Shown here piece after piece: positions 50,039 through 60,055 of a stretch of DNA of 64,000 nucleotides. The stretch lies in NCBI GenBank assembly GCA_946699065.1, contig CAMPDV010001813.1:1-64000 (forward strand). The letters are read 5' to 3'. The notes beneath the pieces are model-generated. The model saw only the letters and a list, made by a program, of their open reading frames with translations. It did no database searches and was not told the DNA's origin. The position numbers and the translations under genes were made by a program. How positions within the stretch are numbered: the first letter of the stretch is position 1; each line of letters starts with the position of its first letter. This DNA comes from Loxodes magnus (lineage: Eukaryota; Ciliophora; Karyorelictea; Loxodida; Loxodidae).

Positions 50039-52121
50039 TCACTTGATATATCTCTATTTGTCCTCCACATTCATCTTGATATTGCTCAGAGCACAATTCT
50101 AAAATCTTAATCCATAGTCACTGTAAACCTTATTCCAGTCAATCTAAATATTCATAATTGGGATTGTTTAAATTCAAACTTACCTATTGTTAGTTATTTG
50201 TCTATTCTCCATTCAATAACTTTCTCATATTCCATCTTCGAATGTTGTAATCACGTGATTATTCTGAACCTCAATAACTTCCATTACTTGATACCAGCCA
50301 ATTGTTGTCCTTAGAAAATGATAAACTACCCACACTGTCTGTATGACCCAATAGCACACATACACACTATCCAGTTGAAGTACTCCATATTCTTATTGTC
50401 TTGTCGTATGATCCAGATAAAATATATTTACTATCACCCGAGAATATTACCGAAGTTAAAAAAGAAGTATGTCCCGAAAAGACCCTTATACATTATTATG
50501 TATCAGATTTCCATAACCTAAGAGTTTAGTCACCTGATCCAGATACGATGAACTCTGAATCGCTAGATATAGCCACAGATCATAATTAACTAGTGTGACC
50601 ACTCATGGTCTTACAGGTACCTGTCTTGATGTCCCATAGTCTCACCGTCTTATCAGAATTTCCCAATACAATGAACTCTGATTAACTGGATATAGCCACA
50701 ACATTTGCAGCTCAAGTGTGACCACTCAAGATCATCCAGGTACCTGCCTTGATGAACCATAGTCTCACCGTATAATCAGAACTTCCTGATACGATGAACG
50801 CTGAATCACTAGATATAGCCACAGATCATACATAACCTGTGTGACCACTTATGGTCTTACAGGTACCTGTCTTCACGTCCCATAGTCTCACCGTACCATC
50901 TACACTTCCCGATACAATAAATTCTGAATCACTGGATATAGCCACAGATAATACAGAATTTGTGTGACCAATCATGGTCTTACAGGTACCTGTAATTATG
51001 TTGTAGAGTCTTAAAGTATTGTCAAAAGATCCAGATACGATAAAGTCACTATTTGGTGAGATAACCACTGAAGTGACTGAGTCTGAATGTCCAGTGAATA
51101 TGTGCGGGTGTTCAGTGATGATGGAAGTAAGATTGGCATCAGAAAGGTCGCAGTTAATAAATTTAGTGTTACAGAGGTTAGCTGATGTTAAGTTGGAGTT
51201 AGAGAAGTTACAATTGGTGAAGATGGTGTCCGATAAATCAGTATTAGTTAAGTTTGTGTTTTGAAAATTTTGATTGTTGAAATTGTAGTTCTTGGAATTT
51301 AAAATATTTAATGCATTTACAGCTGCTAATTGCATCTTTGGTTATTCTTGAATTTATTTTTAAACTTACTCTTGATTTTAAATTTCCTCGTTTTATTTAT
51401 TGATGTACTTGACTATTATAGTCTTAAAGTCTTAAATATTTGAAAATTACTCTTGACTCATATCCATTATTTTTTGCAAAACTTTAAATACAACTTCTTA
51501 AATGCTTTTAAGATTTAAATAGCTTGCTTAATAATTTAAAGTTTTTACAAGCTTAATTTCATTCTGTAAACCTTCGAATTCTTCAACTAAATTATTTAAA
51601 GTTTTTATATTGCTATTACACTCTTAACTTGTTACTATTTGTTTAGATTTTATTTATTAATAATTCTCATTAATTGCATTTATCTTCTTTTATACGTTCT
51701 CAATTTAAACTATAATTTTCTAACAGTCATTTTCTTCTTTCTGATACATAATCCAAGTCACTTGCTTCACTATGTCATTAAAAAGTTTTTAAAAATCCAA
51801 GCTTGTTTTCTTTATTTATCTCACTTTTGATTTTTACTCTTTTGCTAAGTTAGATAGATCTTTAATAAATTGAACGAGATTGACTTTTTGTTCAAATTTA
51901 TTTATTTCTTAAGCAAAACAATCTAAAATTTTGAAATCTTTTAGACTTTGTTCATCAAGGTTAACTAATTTTTTATGAATTTTGCAATTAATTGTATCAG
52001 CTAATTTTGCAACTTGATTAAAGCATTTAATACATTAAATGCAGCCACAACTTAATATTTTTGGTAATCTTTTATTTTAATCGAATACTTTTTTACAAAT
52101 TTAACAGCTAGTTAAATCCAT
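50039..52121 (-). CDS. RING-like / coiled-coil / pentapeptide-repeat / WD40 protein
   Basis: Starts MDLTSCQICKKVF at 52121. Residues 1-50 hold a RING-like zinc site: CQIC, SCGCIQCIKC, NCKIH. Residues about 55-270 are a Gln/Lys/Glu-rich coiled coil. Residues about 281-335 are pentapeptide repeats (NLTNTDLSDTIFTNCNFSNS and on), a right-handed beta-helix fold. Seven WD40 blades follow, each with GHT...V.SVAISSDSEFIVSGS and most with RLWD or a variant, a complete propeller. The blades are very alike, so the array probably grew recently by tandem duplication. Trp in VWSVAIS (50826-50828) and LWSVAIS (50580-50582) is TGA. The 3' end is uncertain. A possible 40-nt intron at 50144-50183 leads to TGA at 50039-50041; without it the frame runs on with less protein-like text. 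It may act as an E3 ligase scaffold. Confidence 0.88.
50144..50183 (-). other. Possible 40-nt intron in WD40 gene
   Basis: The reverse strand has GTAAGTTTGAATTT ... ATATTTAG between phase-0 codons. Splicing gives a 680-residue protein ending at TGA. It is longer than the other two intron candidates here (17 and 20 nt), so a frame running through is a real alternative. Confidence 0.4.
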
Positions 52122-52854
52122 TACTTTTAATTTTCTTAAAAACAGGTAGTCAATAAATACTATAAATTACAATGAAAATAAAATTGATTAAAAAGAAATA
52201 TTATTTAAAAATAAAAATTGAAAAAAAAGATTATTTTTGATCAAAAAAAAATGAAAAAAAGTATATAAATATATTTTAAAATAAAACAATAAATACATTA
52301 TAAAACCCAAAAAAGTTTCAATCTAATTCTCTGACTTAAATAAGTGATTCTAATTTGAAAAAAGTATTTCTTTCAAAAGAAAGATTAAAATTATTTTTTT
52401 ATTTAAACAAACAAAAGAAATACTTTTTAACTATTTTAAAAGATATATATTAATCAAATTTTAAATATTAAAAAAAATAATAGAAAAAATTTTTTCTTTA
52501 AAATAAAACATGAATTAAACACTTAAACTTAAAATATACTAAATCTATATTTAACTTAATAATATAATAAAAATAAAATTAAAATTTTAAATTTTAATTT
52601 TAAATAAAACATTAAATATAAAATTTAAAATTAATTTTAGTATCGTATATTTTTAAAACTTAAACAAATTAAAAAAAATTCTAGATTTCTAATAAAAAAT
52701 TTAAAATGTATGTTTTTTTTATTGCTGATAATATATTAGATATCTAAAATTGGTAAATAAAATCTTTAAAAAAATAAAATAAATAAAAATATTTAAAAAA
52801 TTAAAAAATTACAGAATGCAAAATATAAAAAATTATTAAAATATATATTTGGCA
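52122..52854. other. AT-rich intergenic DNA
   Basis: Extremely AT-rich, upstream of the WD40 gene; any promoter is not recognisable. Confidence 0.4.
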
Positions 52855-53235
52855 TAGGGTGTAAAGCCCTTTCATTCGAATGCTGTTTGGAGGCTACGTA
52901 AGGCAACTAAAAAATAAGCTCGGACGGAGGATAAATAGGAGAAAAAGAAATAAATAACAAGAAACTCCTAAAAGGAAGATTCGGCAAGCTGGAGAACTCT
53001 GAATGCCAGGAGAAAACTTTCTTCATTATAAGTCGGGGAAATGTACCCGTAATCGCATATTGCATCCTATGGTTTGGAAGGAAAAATTACAGGGAAGTAC
53101 TGTAAGAAGAGAAAACAAGGATGGAGAGACCCTTAAAATTTAATTTTTCGACATTAAATAAAATTAATTTAAAGAGTTACGCACCAACGAGAGTGCTACG
53201 CGCTCTATAATTCAACCCATTTATTTATTTATTAA
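52855..53235 (+). mobile_element. SINE, family A
   Basis: Copy of 2528-2908: ATAGGGTGTAAAGCCC head, GTACCCGTAATCGCATATTG core, and a tail hairpin from GAGTTACGCACC to TACGCGCTC with CTATAATTC and ATTTATTTATTT. Near-identity to the 2.5-kb copy suggests recent activity. Confidence 0.85.
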
Positions 53236-53405
53236 AAAAAAAAATGTTTAAATAAAAAGATTTAAATTCAAAGATAAATAGTAAAATATTTACATTAAAA
53301 AATTACCAAAAAGTGGAATTTTGAGATCAAATACAAAAAATATATATAAAAAATATTAAAAAAAATAACATCAAATTTATGAAAAATTAAACAAGTATAT
53401 AAAAG

Positions 53406-53460
53406 TGCTCTTAGTGAGATTCAAACTGGATTTAGAGTCCAAGATGCTCGCCATAAGAGC
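53406..53460 (-). pseudogene. Shrunken tRNA-like gene, anticodon CUA
   Basis: On the reverse strand GCTCTTA and TAAGAGC pair as a perfect 7-bp acceptor. Inside, TTGGA-CTCTAAA-TCCAG is a perfect anticodon arm with anticodon CUA, which would read UAG. TTTGAAT-CTCAC is the loop and 3' strand of a T arm. About 17 nt are missing compared with a normal tRNA, in the D arm and in the variable loop with the 5' T strand. As it stands it is 55 nt. It is probably a relic of a UAG-reading tRNA-Gln, unless the gaps are real and the molecule is a minimal tRNA. Confidence 0.55.
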
Positions 53461-54089
53461 TTCTACACAGAATATTCATTATATTTTTTTATAATTTTAA
53501 AATGAAAATTTGTTTTTATAAAATTTTTGATAGATCAGTTGAGCTATTTTAAATTGAATAAATTAAATTTTTTTTTCGTTGGTTTTTATTTAGCTTTTTA
53601 AGATTTCCGACATTTTTTTTATCTTATCTCTATGGTTTATTTTAAACTAATTTTAAAACATCGATATGAATAAAAATTTTTATTTTTGATTTTATTTCTT
53701 TTTTTATTTTGATTTTAAATTTACTTATTTGATTTTTTTTCTTAAAGAAAGAATTTTCATAAAACGTTTTATTTGTTTATTATTTTTAAATTAAATAATA
53801 TTTAAGCTCTTTTTAGTTGTGTGTTTTTAATTTTTTTTTAACTTTTTTAAATTTTTTATCTATCTTTCTTCTGTAAGATTAATAATTAAGTCTTTTTTAA
53901 ATACTTTATTTAATTTTTCGTTAAGTAATAAATTTTTTTTCTCGTTTTAACTAAAAAAATGTTTACTTTTTTAATTATAAATGATTTTTTTAAACTTTTT
54001 TTAAAATTTCTGCAATATTTAACTTTTTTCATAATATGTTTTATTTTAATTTGTTGAAATATTTAAAGGTTTTTTTATATTTTATCTTA
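53461..54089. other. AT-rich intergenic DNA
   Basis: T-rich; nothing recognised. Confidence 0.4.
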
Positions 54090-54690
54090 CATATGATTAT
54101 CATAGCTTAGTAGTAAACCCTTATTTTTGCTTTTCTTAGTTTTTTCGTTTTAATAAATTTTTTGAGCCATAAATGATAAGTTACTTCAAACCATTTTTGG
54201 ATTTTTTATTTCCTTCCTTTCTGTTCAAATATTTAAATAAATGCTTAACCTTCTCATTACAATTTTTTTATCATTTATTATGACTTAGTAAGTATTCTAG
54301 CATTTTTAGTTCTATTTAGATGCTCTCTCTGTTTAACTAAAATTTGCTAAAGATAGTATATTACAATCCCTTACTTTTATGATGCTTGATTTCCTCTACT
54401 ATTTCTCTAGATTTTATTTATTAGTAATCCTTTGCAATAAGTTTCACTTAGAAATAATATATAGAAGGAGTAAAGTTTCCATGGTGTTTAAATTTTAGAA
54501 AGAAATTAAAATAATCACACCATCTTTTTTCAGTTCTTTCATCCTATTTTGCATCCCCAAAACAAAGACTGAAAGAAGCTATATACCCTAATACGTTAAT
54601 TTTTTGTAATAAAGCTGACATATGTCTCCAAGCTAGTTCATTTTCTCGCTTATATAGCCTTCTATAATAAATTGTATTTTAATTACAAAT
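54090..54690 (-). pseudogene. Decayed paralogue of the 38.8-39.9 kb gene
   Basis: Collinear with 39400-39950. On the + strand both have TAACCTTCTCATT, then a block like ATCATTTATTATGACTTAG, then CATTTTTAGT and a further block like TGTTTAACTAAA, then the TTTCA.TTAGA and AAGAAG.TGTAA blocks. Identity is moderate and indels are frequent, so the reading frame is lost. Nothing like the C-terminal third of the parent was found. Confidence 0.6.
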
Positions 54691-56975
54691 TTTTATTATT
54701 TCTAATAAAAGCTAATAGCTATATAATTTTAACTACAGAAAGTTAAAATACACTTAAATTTAGTAAAACTTTGCTACTTAGTTGAATAATTATGATCATA
54801 ACATTACTAACTGGAAATATAAATCAGCGAAATGTAAATTTTCAAAGGATTAATTGTAGAATTATAAAACATCGAAATGTTTTAAAAAGTATTCATAACC
54901 TTTATTATATAAGGTAAACCCAATAGACTTGAATATATATATTTGATTGCAAATGTAGATAAAAAGATGAACTTACTTAAATAAGCAAGTGATAAAATAA
55001 TATTTTATTGGATTTTAAAATTCATAATTAAGTTTAAAAATTATAAATATAAAAAATAAAAATTTAAGAAAAATATTTTTAAATTTAATTTAATTCATAA
55101 CATTAATAGCAGGATTTGTATAACTTAAGCTTGTGAAATAAGATTAAATCCTTACATTAATAGTTTAAAAAACCAAAAAACAATTTGAAAAATATTCTTG
55201 ATTTCTCTTATTTTACTTTTTGGAGATATTAAACTAAGCTAAATAATTTTTATTTAGCTAATTAATAAATAGTCACTTCTTTTAAAATTAAACTTTTTGT
55301 TATTTAAAATTTAAAATTTTTTTCAGATTTTTAGTTTTTTTTTTTCTACTTTTTAAAAATTTTTAATTTTAAATATTAAAAAGGTTATAATTAAATTTCA
55401 ATTCTTATTATAATGATTCTTTATAACGCATAATTATGCTTCTTTTTAATTAACTCAAAAATAGTTTATTTTATCTTTGAAAAAAAGATAATTGCTATAA
55501 TATATTTAAATTTATTCCAAATTAAGTTGCTTGCAACTTAATTTTATATTTCTATTTTTTATTCTTCTAAAACTTATTTTTTATATCAAGAACGTCTACA
55601 TATCAAGTCTTATAATATATAAATTAAAATTTGTATATGAAGAAGAAACATAATATCCCTATCGATAAGCATTCATATCTTAAGAAAGGTAAAATTATAC
55701 TCTAATAATTATTTTCTACTATGTTTACCTTAAGTAATTAAATTAGGTTGTATGATGAGATAAATAATATCTTAGATTACTCCAAGTTATATCATAAATA
55801 TAGAGTTATAATTTAGTTGTTGTCTTATATCATTCTTATAGTAGTAAACAGTAAATTTAATTAAAAATTTATTTTGGTAATAAATGTTTTAGGCGTTATA
55901 ATTAGATAGGACACTTAGTCATTAAATTTTATATGATCAATGTTTTTAAATTCTTAGTTGTGCAAAGCAATATTTTCTATGGTTTTGTGATTGATAGAAT
56001 TTTAAAATTTTTAATATTAAAGCCAATGTAATAAAAACACAAATCATAGAGGATATTACTTTAGTTAAAAAAGGTTCAAGCAAACAATCCATCTAGAAAT
56101 TAGAAAAATAAATCCTTAATATGTAGATTTTTTTGAAGACTATGATTTAAAAAGGAAGACTGAGATATTGCTAAATACTAAAAACTAAATTTATAAAAAT
56201 AAACTTTTAAGGAAAAAGAGTTGCAAAATCAAGAAAATCTCTTTAATATTTTGTCCAATAAAAGCTATTTAAAAATTAATTACTTATATTCTATCTAAAC
56301 TTAATAATAGATTTAAAATTAAAATTAATTAAGAAGATAAGTAACTATCAAAGTTTAATACATAAAAGGTATAAAAAAGAAATTAATTAAGGAAAGCACT
56401 TGCATAATAGCAGAAGTAGCTTAAATATTAATAATTAGAAGTTAAATAATTTTCTTATATGAAAAGCCTAATTTAAGATATTCACTTCTTAAATCCTTTT
56501 AGCTTATAATTAATTACTTTAAACCAAATTTTGTATAATTTTCAATTAAATAGAGCAATAGAAACTTAACTAGAGAATTTTAATTTCTTTAATAAATTTA
56601 AAAAAATTATTAAAATTATAGTAATTTCATTCAATTTAGTTTTTGGTTTAGAATTAAAAGAGTATATTTAAAAATGAGATTATCCCTATTTTATGCTACT
56701 TTTTATATCATATATATAAACACATACTTATAAGCTAAAGATTTTTCTACCAGCAGAATCTTTTAAATCATATTCTCTTACTAAATTTATTTACAGCATT
56801 TTTTCTGGTTTGATCAGAATTATTTAATATGTTCTGCAGATAGCATTAGATTCCATAGAAATTATATTTATATAGTTAATCTTAAACTTTATTTTAATTA
56901 TAAAGAGTTTCTAAGATAACTTTATACTAAAGAAATTAATTTTTATATTTAATAAGCAATATAATAATAAAAAAA
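54691..56975. other. Long AT-rich stretch
   Basis: About 2.3 kb without a recognisable gene, RNA or repeat. Confidence 0.4.
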
Positions 56976-57990
56976 TGGTTGGAGGTTTCAAAAAGGGCTT
57001 CTATACCACCTCTTCTTTAGCCAAAAAAGAAGAGAGGAAGCAGGAAACCATTTCTTAGCAGTCTTCTTTTTCATAACCCTAACTTTTTCTTACTTAATAA
57101 CCTGGAAATTAGCAAGATTAATGAAAGCAAGAACTAAAGGCAATCCATATGGAAACTCCAACCTCAAATGAGAAACCAAGGAAGCAGATGAAGTCTGCTT
57201 TACACCAGGAGGTATCGGAGTTCAACCCTTCTGGCCAGATGAGCATGAAATAGCTCATAAAAGTGGTATTAAACCTCCAGGAAGAGGTTAAAAAGCTTCG
57301 TAAGGAGAACACGAAGTTGACAGAGTAGATCTCTCATGGAATTTAAAATACACTTGATCTTAGAATGGCCAATTAGGAAAAGGAGATTGATGCTTTATGA
57401 AAGTACCAGCAAGAATAAAATAATTAGACAAAATCTTAGATACAATAAATTCAGAGCTAAAATACACAATTGGAATTTAAAATTTCAAGTCAACAACAAG
57501 TGGAACAAATTGAAAAGGAATTTAACTAAAACTGCAAAATGGAGATTGAGGAAATAGGAGGAAGCAAGTCAAACAGAAGAACACCAAGGAAGATTAGATT
57601 TTTAAAGAAATGCTACTTTTGTTGCTAACAAGGCCACTTATGCAAGTAATGCAAGAAATTTTATCAATTCAAGAAAAAAAACTGAATCAAGGAAAAAAAG
57701 GAAAGAGAAATGCTGTTTTGCAATTGGGAAGGAGGAATCTATAAGAGAAAATTGAATCAAGATACACTGAAACTGATTTTAACAAGATATATTGGAAGAA
57801 GACAACAAGGAATAAACCAAATGGAGGAGAGATAAAAATTATAAACTATTTTAAGCGGCAGATGTGAAATCTACTGCTAAATAATATTAAATGATTTAAA
57901 AATGAGCAATATAATAGACTCTAAATAATTACATAAATGCAAGGCTTTTCATTTTAAAATTAAGCAGATAAAATGAAAATAAGCAATATG
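56976..57990 (+). mobile_element. ORF1-only LINE derivative (group I), long open ORF1
   Basis: ORF1 starts MVGGFKKGFYTTSS at 56976. It reads on through HMETPTSNEKPRKQMKSALH, a coiled coil (LQEEVKKLRKENTKLTEQ, then MANQEKEIDALWKYQQEQ) and one zinc knuckle CYFCCQQGHLCKQC at about 57610-57655. With TAA/TAG as Gln and TGA as Trp the frame stays open to about 57900. No endonuclease or reverse transcriptase follows. The start motif is that of the full LINE at 37475, so it likely depended on that LINE. Confidence 0.75.
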
Positions 57991-58869
57991 CATAAATTTA
58001 ATTTGGAAATGATAGTATTTTTTAAGTTATATCAATTTTTTCATAAAAGGGATTTAAATTTAATATGAATAGAGAATTAAGTTAATATAAATTTAATAAT
58101 ATGGATAAATAAGCATACTATAAAATCATATCTATCTAATCCCAATTGTAATATATAGCCCTAGTAGAGAGAAATAAATAAAAAACTGATATTTGATAAT
58201 AATAAATAGAGAGAATTTTTGCATAAATTAAAAATATAGGTATCTCAAAATAAATTCCTTTTTAATGATAAGTGTATTAGATAAACTAGAATTAATAAAT
58301 AAATAGAATCAAATAGCAAACTTTACAAGTATCATATTTTCTTCTAGTTAGATAATTAAATTTATAATTAAGGATAAAAGAAATTAATTATAATTAATTT
58401 AAGAAATTTAAAATCTAAGTGTAAAAAGTTTATTCATCTCTATAAAATTTATTTTTTCTCAGTATTATAAAATCTTCATTTTAAAGAGTTGAAGATATTT
58501 ATATTAAAAAAAATTACTAAATAAATAAACTAATTCAGGATAAATATTTTATAAATTATAAGATTCATGTCTGTTTAATAAAAGGACTGACTATGTGAAA
58601 TGTGTTTCAGAAAAAATTAATGAAGTTTTGCATAAGACTTTATTTAAGAATATTTAAGAAATAGTTGCTAAATTAATTTTAATGTGAAAGATAAATTTTA
58701 GACTAGTTATATAATAATTTTAAATTATTGGTATAATAAATATAGCATTATAGTTAATAAAATCTTATAAAATTGTTATTTAACAAAAGGTAAAAATAGT
58801 AGTTTTTTAAAGAAATTTTAAATGATTACTATGAATTTTGTTCTGTAATTAAATTTAGATTATATAAGC
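57991..58869. other. AT-rich intergenic DNA
   Basis: AT-rich; nothing recognised up to the target-site duplication at 58870. Confidence 0.4.
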
Positions 58870-58886
58870 TTACAGATGTAATATAT
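58870..58886. repeat. Target-site duplication, left copy
   Basis: TTACAGATGTAATATAT, identical to 59798-59814, flanking the ORF1-only element between them. Confidence 0.85.
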
Positions 58887-59797
58887 AAATAAAAATAAAA
58901 AATTAAGTGTTTGGTGTTCTTGGAGGTATTTCAACCTCTTTCCTGCCAGCCTTTAGATTGCTCTAGAGGCTTAATATAAAAGTCTGAAAATCTCTACAAC
59001 TCTTCTCCTTGTTATGCATGTTTTCCTTTAATTCTTCTTTCACCTAGAGGTTAAATGTCTTTTTCCTTGTAATATTTCCCAAATTTGTTACAGTATAATC
59101 TTTCTCTTTCTCTTGATAGCTTTATTTGTTATTGTTTCTTCCTTTTGTTCTCCAACTACTACTAATAGTTTCAATATTCTTACTTGAATTTGAGAAATTT
59201 CCAGTATCTTTTACACAGATGGTTTTGAGAGTTACAATAGTAACATCTTTTCGCTTGTCGTTTAGGTTTAAATCTTGAGTTATTTTCACCTTCATTAATC
59301 ATTGGATCATTGCTTTATTCTTTCAATTCCATTTAAAACTGCAATTTATACTGATTTTCTTCTATTTTGTCTAATTTGCTGATCAGTTCTTTCTGCTTCT
59401 ATTGTTAATTTTGAGATTAACTGCTCTAGTCTTGTGATATATTTCAAAATGCGTTAAGGTCTCTTTCTTAGGTCATGAGTCTCTATTCTATTTCCTCTGC
59501 AAGTTCAATTTTTTCCATTAACTTCTTATTGCTTTTCTTCAATTTTTTGATCTCTTCCTGGAGGTCTAGTACCACTTTCATCAGCTAATCATAGCTTATT
59601 TATATTATGTGGTGAGATTCGAACTTCCGAGCGCATAATATTCTTAGGCTATTTCCTAGGCTTTTCTTCAGAGGTGGAAGATTCATCCTGATGGGTAACC
59701 TTTTTGTTATTCTTTTCCTGGTTCTAGCCTTTCTAGGTTGTCGTTAACTCCTAAATTTTAGGAAACGTGAAAGATCTCGTTTGAATTCTGACATTTT
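58887..59797 (-). mobile_element. Complete ORF1-only LINE derivative with target-site duplication
   Basis: 911 bp bounded by a perfect 17-bp duplication. The reverse strand starts TGTCAGAATTCAAACG near 59793. It carries a group I type ORF1 (LQEEIKKLKKSNKKLMEKI, SKLDKIEENQYKLQF and a knuckle CYYCNSQNHLCKRY with Tyr at the last Cys) and ends in an A/T-rich tail at 58887-58912. Nothing is missing between ORF1 and tail relative to the flanks, so the unit that inserted had no reverse transcriptase. This shows that ORF1-only copies moved as such. Confidence 0.8.
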
Positions 59798-59814
59798 TTA
59801 CAGATGTAATATAT
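59798..59814. repeat. Target-site duplication, right copy
   Basis: TTACAGATGTAATATAT, identical to 58870-58886; see there. Confidence 0.85.
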
Positions 59815-59985
59815 TATGATACTTATTTAATCATTAAGCTATTATAAGTAAAGTAAACTTATAAGACTCAAATAATAAATATATTTATTTATAAAAGATG
59901 AAAAGAATAAATAGTATGCTTAATTTAGATTAGGCTGAAATAAGCTAGTTATATATGGATTATTTTAGTAGTTATTAAAAGAAAT

Positions 59986-60055
59986 GCCTCATGGTGTAAC
60001 GGTTAGCACTTTGGACTTTAAATCCAGCAATCCGAGTTCGATTCTCGGTGAGGCA
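59986..60055 (+). tRNA. tRNA-Gln (UUA), reads UAA (and by wobble UAG)
   Basis: Acceptor GCCTCAT pairs with GTGAGGC (one G-U). D arm GGTGTAACGGTTAGCA. Anticodon stem TTGGA/TCCAG with loop CTTTAAA gives anticodon UUA. The T arm CCGAG-TTCGATT-CTCGG is perfect. Total 70 nt with discriminator A, then TTTTT. In ciliates with reassigned UAR codons this tRNA carries glutamine; the charging identity here is inferred from the many TAA/TAG codons inside genes. A decayed copy is at 43603-43672. Confidence 0.95.

Noticed and set aside
50300-50521. Forward frame at 50318-50521 and 51019-51264
   Set aside because: Antisense of the WD40 gene.
59590-59640. tRNA-like block with GTTCGAATCTC inside the element at 58887-59797
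   Set aside because: The surrounding sequence aligns base for base with the ORF1 coding region of the element at 56976, the T stem does not pair and there is no anticodon arm. Coincidence.
42900-60055. A large segmental duplication linking 42.9-43.7 kb with 58.2-60.1 kb
   Set aside because: Short shared words such as ATAGAATCAAATAGCAAA and GCATTATAGTTA occur in both, but their order is not consistent; only the tRNA and a little upstream flank can be defended.
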